Shown here: positions 33,825-42,504 of the stretch, piece after piece | How the letters are laid out: every line of letters begins with the position of its first letter | How positions within the stretch are numbered: position 1 is the stretch's first letter | DNA from: Actibacterium lipolyticum | Lineage (GTDB): Bacteria > Pseudomonadota > Alphaproteobacteria > Rhodobacterales > Rhodobacteraceae | NCBI RefSeq assembly: GCF_900184935.1 | Contig: NZ_FXYE01000003.1 | Span: forward strand, 59,357 to 123,356 | Direction of reading: 5' to 3' | Length of the DNA stretch: 64,000 nucleotides | Notes under the pieces: generated by a model | Told to the model about the DNA's origin: nothing | Databases searched by the model: none | What the model saw: the letters and a program-made list of their open reading frames with translations, nothing else | Program-made: the position numbers and the translations under genes

Positions 33825-34685
33825 GTGACTCGCAATAAGGGCAAGCAGCTGAACTGGGGTGTCGAACGTCGATATGAGTTCATCGAGTTTCGCCTGTTCT
33901 GGCAGGGGCGGATAAACCGAGGGGATTTGATGGACGCGTTCGGGGTTTCAACACAGCAGGCATCGCTGGACCTGAACGCCTATATCGATCAGGCCAAGCG
34001 GAACCTCGTCTATGACAAGAGCCTGCGCACCTACCTGCGCGGCAAACACTTCAAGCCCAAATATCTCAAGCCTGATGCGGAGGAGTACTTCGCGCAGCTG
34101 CGGGCCGTCGATCAGGGGCTGGTGAGCGCGGAGCAAAGCTGGATCAGCGTCTTTCCGGGCTTTGGGGCAACGCCAACACCTGTCCGAGGCGTGGCACCTG
34201 AAACGCTGCGCGATGTTCTCGCTGCGATCCGTGTCCCGGCCGCCTTGCAGGTGACCTATCAGTCGATGTCGCGCCCTGAGCCAAACGCGCGCTGGATCGA
34301 GCCCCATGCTCTTGCCTTTGACGGCTTCCGTTGGCATGCCCGCGCGTTTTGCCAGAATGACCAGGTCTTCAAGGATTTCCTGCTCTCACGCATCGTGGAG
34401 GTCGGGGACCAAGGGCCTGTTACGTCGGACTCTAGCTCCGATGGCGCTTGGCACACAGACGTCTTGCTCGAGATTGGGCCGCATCCGGACCTCTCCGACA
34501 ACCAACGCCGCGCGATAGAGATGGATTACGGCATGGAGGCGGGCCATGCGCAGATCGTGGTCCGCCGCGCACTGTTGTTCTACGCGCTTAAGAGGCTGGG
34601 GCTTGATACCGACCCCGCCGCACGAAGACCGCGGGACCAGCAGATCGTGCTGTTGAATCGAGATAATGTTTTGGGGGCCTCCTAA
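33825..34685 (+). CDS. WYL-domain regulator of the BrxR/CapW type
   Basis: 286-residue regulator that opens the defence operon. The N-terminal winged helix (RRYEFIEFRLFWQGRINRGD, then LMDAFGVSTQQASLDLNAYI) is very like BrxR/CapW repressors that guard BREX, CBASS and other systems. A WYL domain follows (RWIEPHALAFDGFRWHARAF, with the SRIVEV end) and a C-terminal WCX-like extension. GTG start with GAGG upstream. It lies directly before the SNF2 helicase gene (its TAA touches the next ATG), so it probably represses the operon until infection or DNA damage gives a signal. Confidence 0.9.
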   Translation: MTRNKGKQLNWGVERRYEFIEFRLFWQGRINRGDLMDAFGVSTQQASLDLNAYIDQAKRNLVYDKSLRTYLRGKHFKPKYLKPDAEEYFAQLRAVDQGLVSAEQSWISVFPGFGATPTPVRGVAPETLRDVLAAIRVPAALQVTYQSMSRPEPNARWIEPHALAFDGFRWHARAFCQNDQVFKDFLLSRIVEVGDQGPVTSDSSSDGAWHTDVLLEIGPHPDLSDNQRRAIEMDYGMEAGHAQIVVRRALLFYALKRLGLDTDPAARRPRDQQIVLLNRDNVLGAS

Positions 34686-37637
34686 ATGAATGTCGTGCCG
34701 CAGCCTGGCGCCGTCATCAGTCTACGCTCCGCTACATGGAAGGTGCTGAGCACTTCGACCCTCAAGCGTGGATTCCGTGAGGTCCACTGCCGTGGACTTT
34801 CGGGCCTTGTGCGGGACAAGGAGGGCCGGTTCGTCTGGGACTTGGAAGAAGGCGCTCGGGTTCTTGACCCCGGCGCGGTCCAACTTTTGCCCGACGCATC
34901 CCCGGGTCTGATTGACACAAAGTTACACTTGGAGGCGTCGTTTCGGAACACACCAACGACGACCCGCCGTCCTCTCACCTTGGGGCGTGCTGCGATCGAT
35001 GATCTGTCGTTCCAGCACCTGCCGGTCGAACGTGCCCTCGCACAGGACCGGGTTCGCCTCCTCATCGCGGATGACGTCGGTCTCGGTAAGACCCTAGAGG
35101 CGGGCCTGATCGCCTCCGAACTCGCCCTGCGTGGCCGGGCGGACCGGATCCTTGTGGTCACGACGCGGGCCATGCTGACCCAGTTTCAGAAGGAGTTCTG
35201 GACCCGGTTTTCGATCCCGCTGTCCCGGCTCGACAGCGCCGCAATCCGGCGGATGCGAAATCGGATCCCGGCCCATTACAATGTGTTCGATCAGTTTGAC
35301 CGATCTATTGTCTCTATCGATACGCTCAAACGGGACGCCCAGATCAGGGATGCGATCAAGCACTCTTACTGGGACCTTATCATTATTGATGAAGCGCATA
35401 ACGCAGCCGCCCGGAAAGCAGCGGCGGGTTCAAACTCGCAACGCGCAGAATTGGCACAGCTATTGTCCCGGCGCACCGACTCTCTGCTCTTGCTTACTGC
35501 CACCCCACATGATGGGTCGCAAGAAAGCTTCGCAAGTCTGATCGAGATGCTTGATCCGACGCGGGTGCCAGACCCCAGTCGACTGCATCGAACCGATATC
35601 GAAGATCTCGTAGTTCGCCGATTCCGGTCGGACAAAAAGGTCGCGGCGGACATAGGCCAGCAGGTTCCCGAACGCAAACTGATCCGCCGGAACTTTCCGC
35701 TGAGCTCAGAGGAAGAGGTGGCCTATCAATCGATCGCCGATCTTCATCTGGATCTCGATGAGCAATCCACCCGGGGCAGAGCGATCGACCTGTTTCGTAC
35801 CACGCTCGCCAAGGCGATCTTCTCAAGCCCGGCCGCCTGTTTCGAGACGCTGGAGCGGCGCATCCGGGGTATCGAGAATGGGACCGCCCGAGGCACAGAG
35901 GAAGATCGGGTTAGGCTCCGGGAGCTTGCCGATCAGGTCGCCGCGATCGAAACGGACGCGTTCAGCAAGTATCAGGACCTCTTGCGCATGTTGCGCGAGA
36001 TACGATGGACTGGGAAAGCTGCCCGAGACCGCATCGTCATCTTTACAGAGCGTATCGCCACGGTTTCTTGGCTCGCCGAGCGGCTACGCGAGGATATGGG
36101 CCTGTCAGAGGAGCAAGTGGCTCGAGTAGACGGAGGCAGCGTCGAGGCGGATGTCCGGACCCAGGAGGTGATCGAAGCGTTCGGGCAGGAAAAATCCCCT
36201 ATTCGTATTCTGATCGCCTCCGACATGGCCTCCGAAGGCCTGAACCTGCATTTTCAGTCTCACCGACTGATCCATTTTGACCTCCCCTGGTCCCTTCTGC
36301 GGTTCCAGCAACGGAATGGTCGTATCGACCGGTACGGACAGGATCGCGCCCCGCTCATCACCTATTTCGTTGGGGAGAGCTCTCACCCGAAAGTGCGCCA
36401 GATGTGGGTGCTTGAGAAGCTCGTCGAGAAGGACGAGGCTGCACAGTCCGGCGTGGGTGATCCGGCGGTCTTTCTCGGAAAAGGCGACGCGGAAGAGGAG
36501 GAGGCGGTCGTCGCGGAGGCGATCGCGTCGGGGATCGGCGCCGACGCTTTTGATGCGGAGATGAATGTCCGCGCCGCAGAGGCCGAGGCTCACATGTCGC
36601 TTGATGATGAGTTCGCCGCTCTTTTCGGAGATTATGCGACACCGGCTGTGCCTGAGCCTGACGCCGAAACTACCGCAAAGCAGGCCCCGCCGCGGCTTTA
36701 TCCAGACACCTTCACCTATGCATCCAAGATGGTGGAAAGGCTGTCCCGCCCTGAGGAGCGGGTGTTTGCTTCTCTTCCGGCGATCTCCCGGGAAGATCGC
36801 ACGATCAGGATGGTCATTCCTGACGACATGCGAGCGCGGGATGGGTTCGGGTACGCCAGCGAGGGGGCCGTGGATGGCCGGTACATGCCGGAAGAAGCGG
36901 TTGGTTCCGGGGACCGGATCGAGCTGACGGACCAAGCGCAGGTCATCAATCAAGCGATCGATCAAGCGAAGATGCAGGAGCGGTCTTGGCCGACCGTTCA
37001 ATATCTCTGGGACGTACACCCGATCCTCGAGTGGTTTGCCGACCGGGCCAGCACCTTTTTCCCTGAGCATTCCGCCCCGGTCGCCCCGCTGAGTCGTCTC
37101 GCTGGAGGCGAGGTGGCTGTGGTCATGCACGGGGCCATACCGAACGCGAATGGGGCTCCAGTCGTTGACCGATGGGCGGTCGTCATCCGAGGGTCAGACG
37201 GTACGGTCCGGATCGAAGAAGTCCCGGACTTCATAACGCGGATGCGGCTGGCGGAGGACACTCCGGGACGAGCGGTTGAAGATCTCGGGCTAGCACAGTC
37301 CGCGATCTCGGTGGCCGTTGATCGGTTTCAGACCCATCTCGTCGAGCTACGACGGGAGCAAGGAGCGCGGATCCAGCAGGACCTCAACGAGGTCCTTGAC
37401 CGCCTCGCGAAGCTTGAAGGACGGTTCCGGACGCAGCTTGCGCTGGATCTCGGCGACGTGACTGACGGCGACGCCGAGCTGACTCCGGCGGAAAAGCGTC
37501 GCCTTACGATCAGGCGTGCGAGGGAACAGAGGATCGAACGCATGTTCCAAGACTGGACGGAATGGTTCGAGCGGACTCGGCATATGGTGGATGACCCCAA
37601 TCCATATGTGGACGTCAAAGCAGTATTTGTGGGGTGA
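34686..37637 (+). CDS. SNF2-like helicase (DrmD-like) of the defence operon
   Basis: 983-residue superfamily 2 ATPase. Motif I DDVGLGKTLEAG (129-140), DEAH box IIIDEAHN (232-239), motif III LTATPHDG, and a C-terminal helicase half with SDMASEGLNLHFQSHRLIHF and the arginine-finger region QQRNGRIDRYGQ. The layout matches DrmD of class 1 DISARM and RapA/HepA-type helicases; the methyltransferase after it strengthens the DrmD reading. Probably translocates on DNA during recognition of unmodified phage DNA. No nuclease motif seen. Confidence 0.88.
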   Translation: MNVVPQPGAVISLRSATWKVLSTSTLKRGFREVHCRGLSGLVRDKEGRFVWDLEEGARVLDPGAVQLLPDASPGLIDTKLHLEASFRNTPTTTRRPLTLGRAAIDDLSFQHLPVERALAQDRVRLLIADDVGLGKTLEAGLIASELALRGRADRILVVTTRAMLTQFQKEFWTRFSIPLSRLDSAAIRRMRNRIPAHYNVFDQFDRSIVSIDTLKRDAQIRDAIKHSYWDLIIIDEAHNAAARKAAAGSNSQRAELAQLLSRRTDSLLLLTATPHDGSQESFASLIEMLDPTRVPDPSRLHRTDIEDLVVRRFRSDKKVAADIGQQVPERKLIRRNFPLSSEEEVAYQSIADLHLDLDEQSTRGRAIDLFRTTLAKAIFSSPAACFETLERRIRGIENGTARGTEEDRVRLRELADQVAAIETDAFSKYQDLLRMLREIRWTGKAARDRIVIFTERIATVSWLAERLREDMGLSEEQVARVDGGSVEADVRTQEVIEAFGQEKSPIRILIASDMASEGLNLHFQSHRLIHFDLPWSLLRFQQRNGRIDRYGQDRAPLITYFVGESSHPKVRQMWVLEKLVEKDEAAQSGVGDPAVFLGKGDAEEEEAVVAEAIASGIGADAFDAEMNVRAAEAEAHMSLDDEFAALFGDYATPAVPEPDAETTAKQAPPRLYPDTFTYASKMVERLSRPEERVFASLPAISREDRTIRMVIPDDMRARDGFGYASEGAVDGRYMPEEAVGSGDRIELTDQAQVINQAIDQAKMQERSWPTVQYLWDVHPILEWFADRASTFFPEHSAPVAPLSRLAGGEVAVVMHGAIPNANGAPVVDRWAVVIRGSDGTVRIEEVPDFITRMRLAEDTPGRAVEDLGLAQSAISVAVDRFQTHLVELRREQGARIQQDLNEVLDRLAKLEGRFRTQLALDLGDVTDGDAELTPAEKRRLTIRRAREQRIERMFQDWTEWFERTRHMVDDPNPYVDVKAVFVG

Positions 37638-37641
37638 CCGG

Positions 37642-40600
37642 ATGGATCTGATCGGAATTGAGAACGAAGCAGAATTCTTCCCATCAGGCACCTTGTCAGA
37701 TGTGCTGAAAGAGGAACTTCAGGACATCACGGCGCGCTGGTCCGGGCTTGAAAAGAATTCCCATCCTGTGGAGCGGCTAACGCGGGTGGCGTCCCCGGCG
37801 GTCGAAACGCTGCGGCAGGTCCGGAACACCTCGGATCAGAACCGTCGGCGAGAACTTGTCCGGGATGCCCAGAACGCGCTCTTGGCCGCTCTCGGCTATA
37901 CTTGGAAGCGAGAGGCGGTGATCACCGCACTTGAAGGCGCCCCGGTCATCCCGATTGTGGCAAAAGCCGCGGACGCAACAGGTCGAAACGCGCTGTGGGT
38001 TATCGAGGCACCGCTCCCGGACGCTGAAGATGAGGCGACGGACCCGCTAGGAGCGAGTTTTACCGCTGATCAGTTCCCGCCAGAAACTGATGAGGCGGCC
38101 CTCTTGGACCGGAGCATCGAGTCCCTCCTTGCTGAAGGGGTGTTCGAGCTGCCCGACGGACCGCGCCATGTTCTTGTGATGGGCCTCTCTCAGATCGCTC
38201 TGATCGACAAACGGAAATGGCCGGCCCGGTCCGTCCTCCGGTTCGATCTACAGGAAATATTCACCCGGGCTGAGCGGGACACGCTGATCGTCATGGCCTG
38301 CCTGATCTCTCGCGAGGCGCGCGTTCCGGAACAGGGCGCGCCGATCTCGGATCGGTTGGAAGAGGAAGCGCAGCGGAACGCCAACGCGGTCACCACATCT
38401 CTTAAACGGACCGTTCGGGACGCGATCGAGCTTCTGGGTCAGGAAGTTCTCGATGTCACCGGTGGGACGCACAAGGGGGTCTGGATCGACGGGCCGGAAC
38501 TGTCGCGCGAGTGTCTGCGCTACATGTACCGGCTCTTGTTCCTGTTCTACGCGGAGGCGAACCCGCGTCTCAATTTGCTGGACCTGAAAAATCCGATTTA
38601 TGCGACCGGGTATTCGCTTGAAACGTTGCGCGACCTCGAATCTGTGCCGCTCAGGACCACTGTGGATCGCGACGGAACTTTCTTGTGGGAAAGCCTCCAG
38701 CAGACCCTGAACCTTCTATACACTGGGCTGGATCTTGCAGATGCGGAGAAGGGGACCGGGTTGCGCCTGCCGGCGGTGAAGGTCTCTCTACTGGACCCGA
38801 AAAGCACCCCTATTCTGAACGCCCTCCCGCTCAGGAATGAGGCTATCCAAAAGGTGATCCGGCTGCTGTCGCTCCGGTCCACCGGTAAGAGCACCGGCCG
38901 GATCTCCTACGCTAAGCTCGGGATAGGCCAGCTCGGCGCGGTCTATGAGACCCTGATCTCCTTCACCGGGGTCGTCGCCAAGACGGACCTGATCGAGCTG
39001 AAACCGCGCAAGGGGCGGTCCGCCGGGGCGGACGACGAGGAAGACTCGGACGAGACGGACGAGGACCTTGAAGAGGAGATCCTTGAAGACGGTGACGGTG
39101 ACGGGGACGAAGAGGAGGTTTTCCGCCGCGACAAGGTTGACCCGCTCGCCCCAAGCTGGTTCGTTCCGCGCAGCCGGATCGGGGAATTCGAGCAGGATGA
39201 GATCGTCTTCAAAGGGTCAGAGGCCCTCGTCTATCCCAAGGGAACCTTTATCTATCGCCTCGCCGGCCGGGACCGGGAGAAATCCGCCTCCTATTACACG
39301 CCGGAACCGCTCGCCCGGCTGCTGGTCAAGCACGCGCTCATGGAGCGGTGCAGGGAACTGACCGCGGACGACCTTCTGGACCTGAAAATCCTGGAGCCAG
39401 CCATGGGGTCCGCGGCCTTCCTCGTGGAGACCACAAACCAGTTGGCCGACCTCTACCTGGAACGGAAGCAGAAGGAGACAGGCAAGACCATCCCGCAGGA
39501 CCGGATCGTGGTCGAGAAGCAGAAGGTCCGAGCCTATATCGCCGACCGGAACTGCTTCGGGGTCGACCTCAATCCAATCGCGGTGGAGCTGGGCGCGATC
39601 TCGCTATGGCTGAACAGTCTTCATGCGAGCGACTTCTCACCGTGGTTTGGGGATCAGCTCCATGCCGGGAACTCCCTGATCGGGGCCCGGCGGGCGGCGT
39701 ACAAACCGGTCCTTCTCAACGCCAGCTCCCAGAAAGACCTCTGGCTCAACGCCAAGCCGGACGAGATCGGTTGGCGCAATCGCCTGCCCGAAAACCATGT
39801 CTGGCAGTTCCTTCTCCCCGCCAAGGACATGGCGAATTTCGACAAGGACAAGTCGATCAAGCCCTTCGCGGGTGACGCGCAAGATCAGATCAAGGAGTGG
39901 CGGAAAGGCGGATTCTTCAAAAAGCTCGAACCCCACGAGATAAAGCTGGTCCAGAAGCTCAGCCGCGTCGCCGAGGCCCTGTTCGACCAAGTGGCCGAGG
40001 ACCTCGCCAAGACCCGCGCCGCTGCGAATGACGAGATCACCCTCTGGCCGGACAAGGTGATCCCCGGAAACAAGGGGCTGGATTTCCACGCTAAGGAGAA
40101 GCTGAACGCCCACCTAATCGGGGCAGACCACGCGACGAACACGCTTCCCTATAAGCGCCTGAAAACCGCGATGGACGCGTGGTGCGCGCTCTGGCTTTGG
40201 CCGCTCGACAAGGCGGACCTGCTGCCCAACCGGGCGGAGTTCCTTCAGGGGATGGCGATGATACTGGAGGGCGGGTTCACACCCGACGGGTCGCTGGCCG
40301 CGCCCAGTACGGACGAATTCGCCGATCCGTCGCCGGACTTCCTTGATCTGATGGAGCCGGACGCGCCCGCGCGGGACCTGTTCAAGGCTGCCGCCAAGAG
40401 GCAGGACGGGCTTTTCCGGGAGACGAACGTCGAGGCGCTGATCGAAACCTTTGACTGGCTGGGTGTTGCAGTCGAAGTGGCCGAGCGCGAGCGCTTCGTG
40501 CATTTCGACCTGATTTTCGCCGACGTGATGAAGGCGCGGGGCGGGTTTGATGTGATCGTTGGGAACCCGCCGTGGGCCAAGCCCTCGTGGAACGAGGGGC

Positions 40601-42504
40601 TGGTGCTGGCGGATATCGACCCGCTTTATGCGGGGCTCTCGGCGTCAGACGCGAAGAAAGTTTTGAGCGAGGCGCTGCCGAAGGCGCCACCCGTGCGGCG
40701 CGAGGGGCGGACGGTTCCGGCGGTAGAGGCCTTCCTTCAGGATTTCGTGTCGACTCGGGGGGCGATGGAGGTGACCTCGTCTGAGGTGATGAACCCCTTC
40801 GCTGGGGGCGGGCAGAACAACCTCTACCGGTGCTTTCTTGACCTCAGCTTGAGGCTAGTGTCCCATAAGGGATACAGCGCATTGATCCATCAAGATGGAC
40901 ACCTGTCTGACCCAAAGTCTGGTCAGCTAAGGCGTCATTGGTACCAACGTGTCGTCAGGCACTATGAATTTGTAAACAAGATTAAGTCCAAAAATTTCGC
41001 AGAGGTCGAAGATCAGAAACGCTTTAGCCTTAACGTTTATCGAGGACATGATGAAGCTATTGGGTTCGACCAACTAACAAACATGTTCCTCGCAAGGCAG
41101 GTAGAAGATAGCTACGAACACGATGGGACCGGCGAGATACCGTCAATTCGTGATGCTCGTGGAAAATGGGATGTTCGTGGCCACAGCGGTAGGATCGTCG
41201 CAGTTGATCGCTCGACCCTACGGGTCATTCACGGGATTATCGAAGATTCAGATGTCCCCATTGAAGAAACTCGCTTCTTAGCACCTTTTTCGGAAGAAAT
41301 CTGGCACGCCCTTGAGACGTTCTCAGAACTGCCAAAACTCCGTGATGGAACAGACTCGTGGCAAATGAAGCGACTTTGGGAGGAATCCGCGGCTCAGAAG
41401 GACGGCAGACTGAAACAAGCCAGTTACTTCTCGGATGTGGAAGATACCGTTATCCAGGGTCCATTTTTTTACAATGCGAACCCATGGAGTAAGTGTCCTA
41501 GACAGATCTGCACTCACAATTCACACTACGACATCGTCGACTTATCAAGTCTACCCGTGGATTACGTTCCACGTACCAACTTTACTCCCGCACTCAAAAT
41601 TCATGAGAAACAGAACTTCATCCCTCGACTGTCGTGGGATCCTACAAGGCTACATACCGACGACTACCGCTTGGCGGTTCGAAAGCGTGTTCCCATAAAT
41701 AGTGAACGGAGTTTGGTTTCAGCGATTATTCCGCCCAAATTGATTCATATAGATCAGGTCCAAAGTCTCCATTTCAAGAGTCGGATGGATTTATGCAAAG
41801 CGGCCGCACTTTTCTTTTCGGTGCCATACGACTTTCTTACCAAGATTGCTGGACGATCTGACTTCATGGAAAGAGATGCGGCGAGTTTTCCTTGGGCCGA
41901 CGCGGGTTCCTTGGAACTGGAAAGAGTGCTTCGCCTAACATGTGTCACCAGTCACTATGCAGATCTTTGGGAGGATCTGTATCCCCAAGTTTTTGGGGAA
42001 GGACGAACCCATGCAAAGGAACCGAACGATCTTGCGGCGCGCAGCCTTTCAGCCAAATGGAGCCAAGCCTGTGCCTACAGGAGTGATTTGGAAAGAAGAA
42101 ACGCGCTCTTAGAACTGGATGTTCTCGCGGCTCAGATTCTAGGGCTATCGCTGGAAGAATTAATCGGCATCTATCGGATTTACTTTGGTCTGGTTGAGCT
42201 AAACGAGGCAGGCACCTGGTTCGATCAGAACGGCCGGATCGTCTGGACCTCTTCTAAGGGCATGCCCGGCGTCGGCTGGCTCGACGACCGCGGCAAGAGC
42301 CCCGGCCGCGCCGCGTGGGACAAGATCCTCGCCGACAGCCCGCCTGAACTGACTTGCACCGCAATCGACGATACGATGCCCGGCGGCCCCCGCACCGTCA
42401 CCCGCCACTTCGTCGGCCCCTTCACCCAGTGCGACCGGATCGAAGACTACCGCCGCGCCTGGACCCATTTCGAGCGGCTGAAGTCAGCGGAGGCCGCTGA
42501 ATGA
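37642..42504 (+). CDS. Eco57I/PglX-type adenine-specific DNA methyltransferase (DrmMI-like)
   Basis: 1620-residue class I N6-adenine methyltransferase that would mark host DNA. SAM-binding motif I LEPAMGSAAFLVETT (about 584-598) and catalytic motif IV GNPPW (974-978), preceded by YYTPEPLARLLVKHAL. An acidic linker of about 35 residues (about 457-492, mostly D and E) divides an N-terminal domain of unknown role from the methylase. The C-terminal target-recognition part (about residues 1070-1515) is encoded by visibly AT-richer DNA. The start at 37642 follows the SNF2 gene by 4 bases; the stop overlaps the next start (ATGA). Length is greater than most DrmMI proteins. Confidence 0.9.
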   Translation: MDLIGIENEAEFFPSGTLSDVLKEELQDITARWSGLEKNSHPVERLTRVASPAVETLRQVRNTSDQNRRRELVRDAQNALLAALGYTWKREAVITALEGAPVIPIVAKAADATGRNALWVIEAPLPDAEDEATDPLGASFTADQFPPETDEAALLDRSIESLLAEGVFELPDGPRHVLVMGLSQIALIDKRKWPARSVLRFDLQEIFTRAERDTLIVMACLISREARVPEQGAPISDRLEEEAQRNANAVTTSLKRTVRDAIELLGQEVLDVTGGTHKGVWIDGPELSRECLRYMYRLLFLFYAEANPRLNLLDLKNPIYATGYSLETLRDLESVPLRTTVDRDGTFLWESLQQTLNLLYTGLDLADAEKGTGLRLPAVKVSLLDPKSTPILNALPLRNEAIQKVIRLLSLRSTGKSTGRISYAKLGIGQLGAVYETLISFTGVVAKTDLIELKPRKGRSAGADDEEDSDETDEDLEEEILEDGDGDGDEEEVFRRDKVDPLAPSWFVPRSRIGEFEQDEIVFKGSEALVYPKGTFIYRLAGRDREKSASYYTPEPLARLLVKHALMERCRELTADDLLDLKILEPAMGSAAFLVETTNQLADLYLERKQKETGKTIPQDRIVVEKQKVRAYIADRNCFGVDLNPIAVELGAISLWLNSLHASDFSPWFGDQLHAGNSLIGARRAAYKPVLLNASSQKDLWLNAKPDEIGWRNRLPENHVWQFLLPAKDMANFDKDKSIKPFAGDAQDQIKEWRKGGFFKKLEPHEIKLVQKLSRVAEALFDQVAEDLAKTRAAANDEITLWPDKVIPGNKGLDFHAKEKLNAHLIGADHATNTLPYKRLKTAMDAWCALWLWPLDKADLLPNRAEFLQGMAMILEGGFTPDGSLAAPSTDEFADPSPDFLDLMEPDAPARDLFKAAAKRQDGLFRETNVEALIETFDWLGVAVEVAERERFVHFDLIFADVMKARGGFDVIVGNPPWAKPSWNEGLVLADIDPLYAGLSASDAKKVLSEALPKAPPVRREGRTVPAVEAFLQDFVSTRGAMEVTSSEVMNPFAGGGQNNLYRCFLDLSLRLVSHKGYSALIHQDGHLSDPKSGQLRRHWYQRVVRHYEFVNKIKSKNFAEVEDQKRFSLNVYRGHDEAIGFDQLTNMFLARQVEDSYEHDGTGEIPSIRDARGKWDVRGHSGRIVAVDRSTLRVIHGIIEDSDVPIEETRFLAPFSEEIWHALETFSELPKLRDGTDSWQMKRLWEESAAQKDGRLKQASYFSDVEDTVIQGPFFYNANPWSKCPRQICTHNSHYDIVDLSSLPVDYVPRTNFTPALKIHEKQNFIPRLSWDPTRLHTDDYRLAVRKRVPINSERSLVSAIIPPKLIHIDQVQSLHFKSRMDLCKAAALFFSVPYDFLTKIAGRSDFMERDAASFPWADAGSLELERVLRLTCVTSHYADLWEDLYPQVFGEGRTHAKEPNDLAARSLSAKWSQACAYRSDLERRNALLELDVLAAQILGLSLEELIGIYRIYFGLVELNEAGTWFDQNGRIVWTSSKGMPGVGWLDDRGKSPGRAAWDKILADSPPELTCTAIDDTMPGGPRTVTRHFVGPFTQCDRIEDYRRAWTHFERLKSAEAAE

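Noticed and set aside
36105..37130. Minus-strand frame of 341 codons opposite the SNF2 helicase
   Set aside because: Antisense shadow; helicase motifs on the plus strand are continuous.
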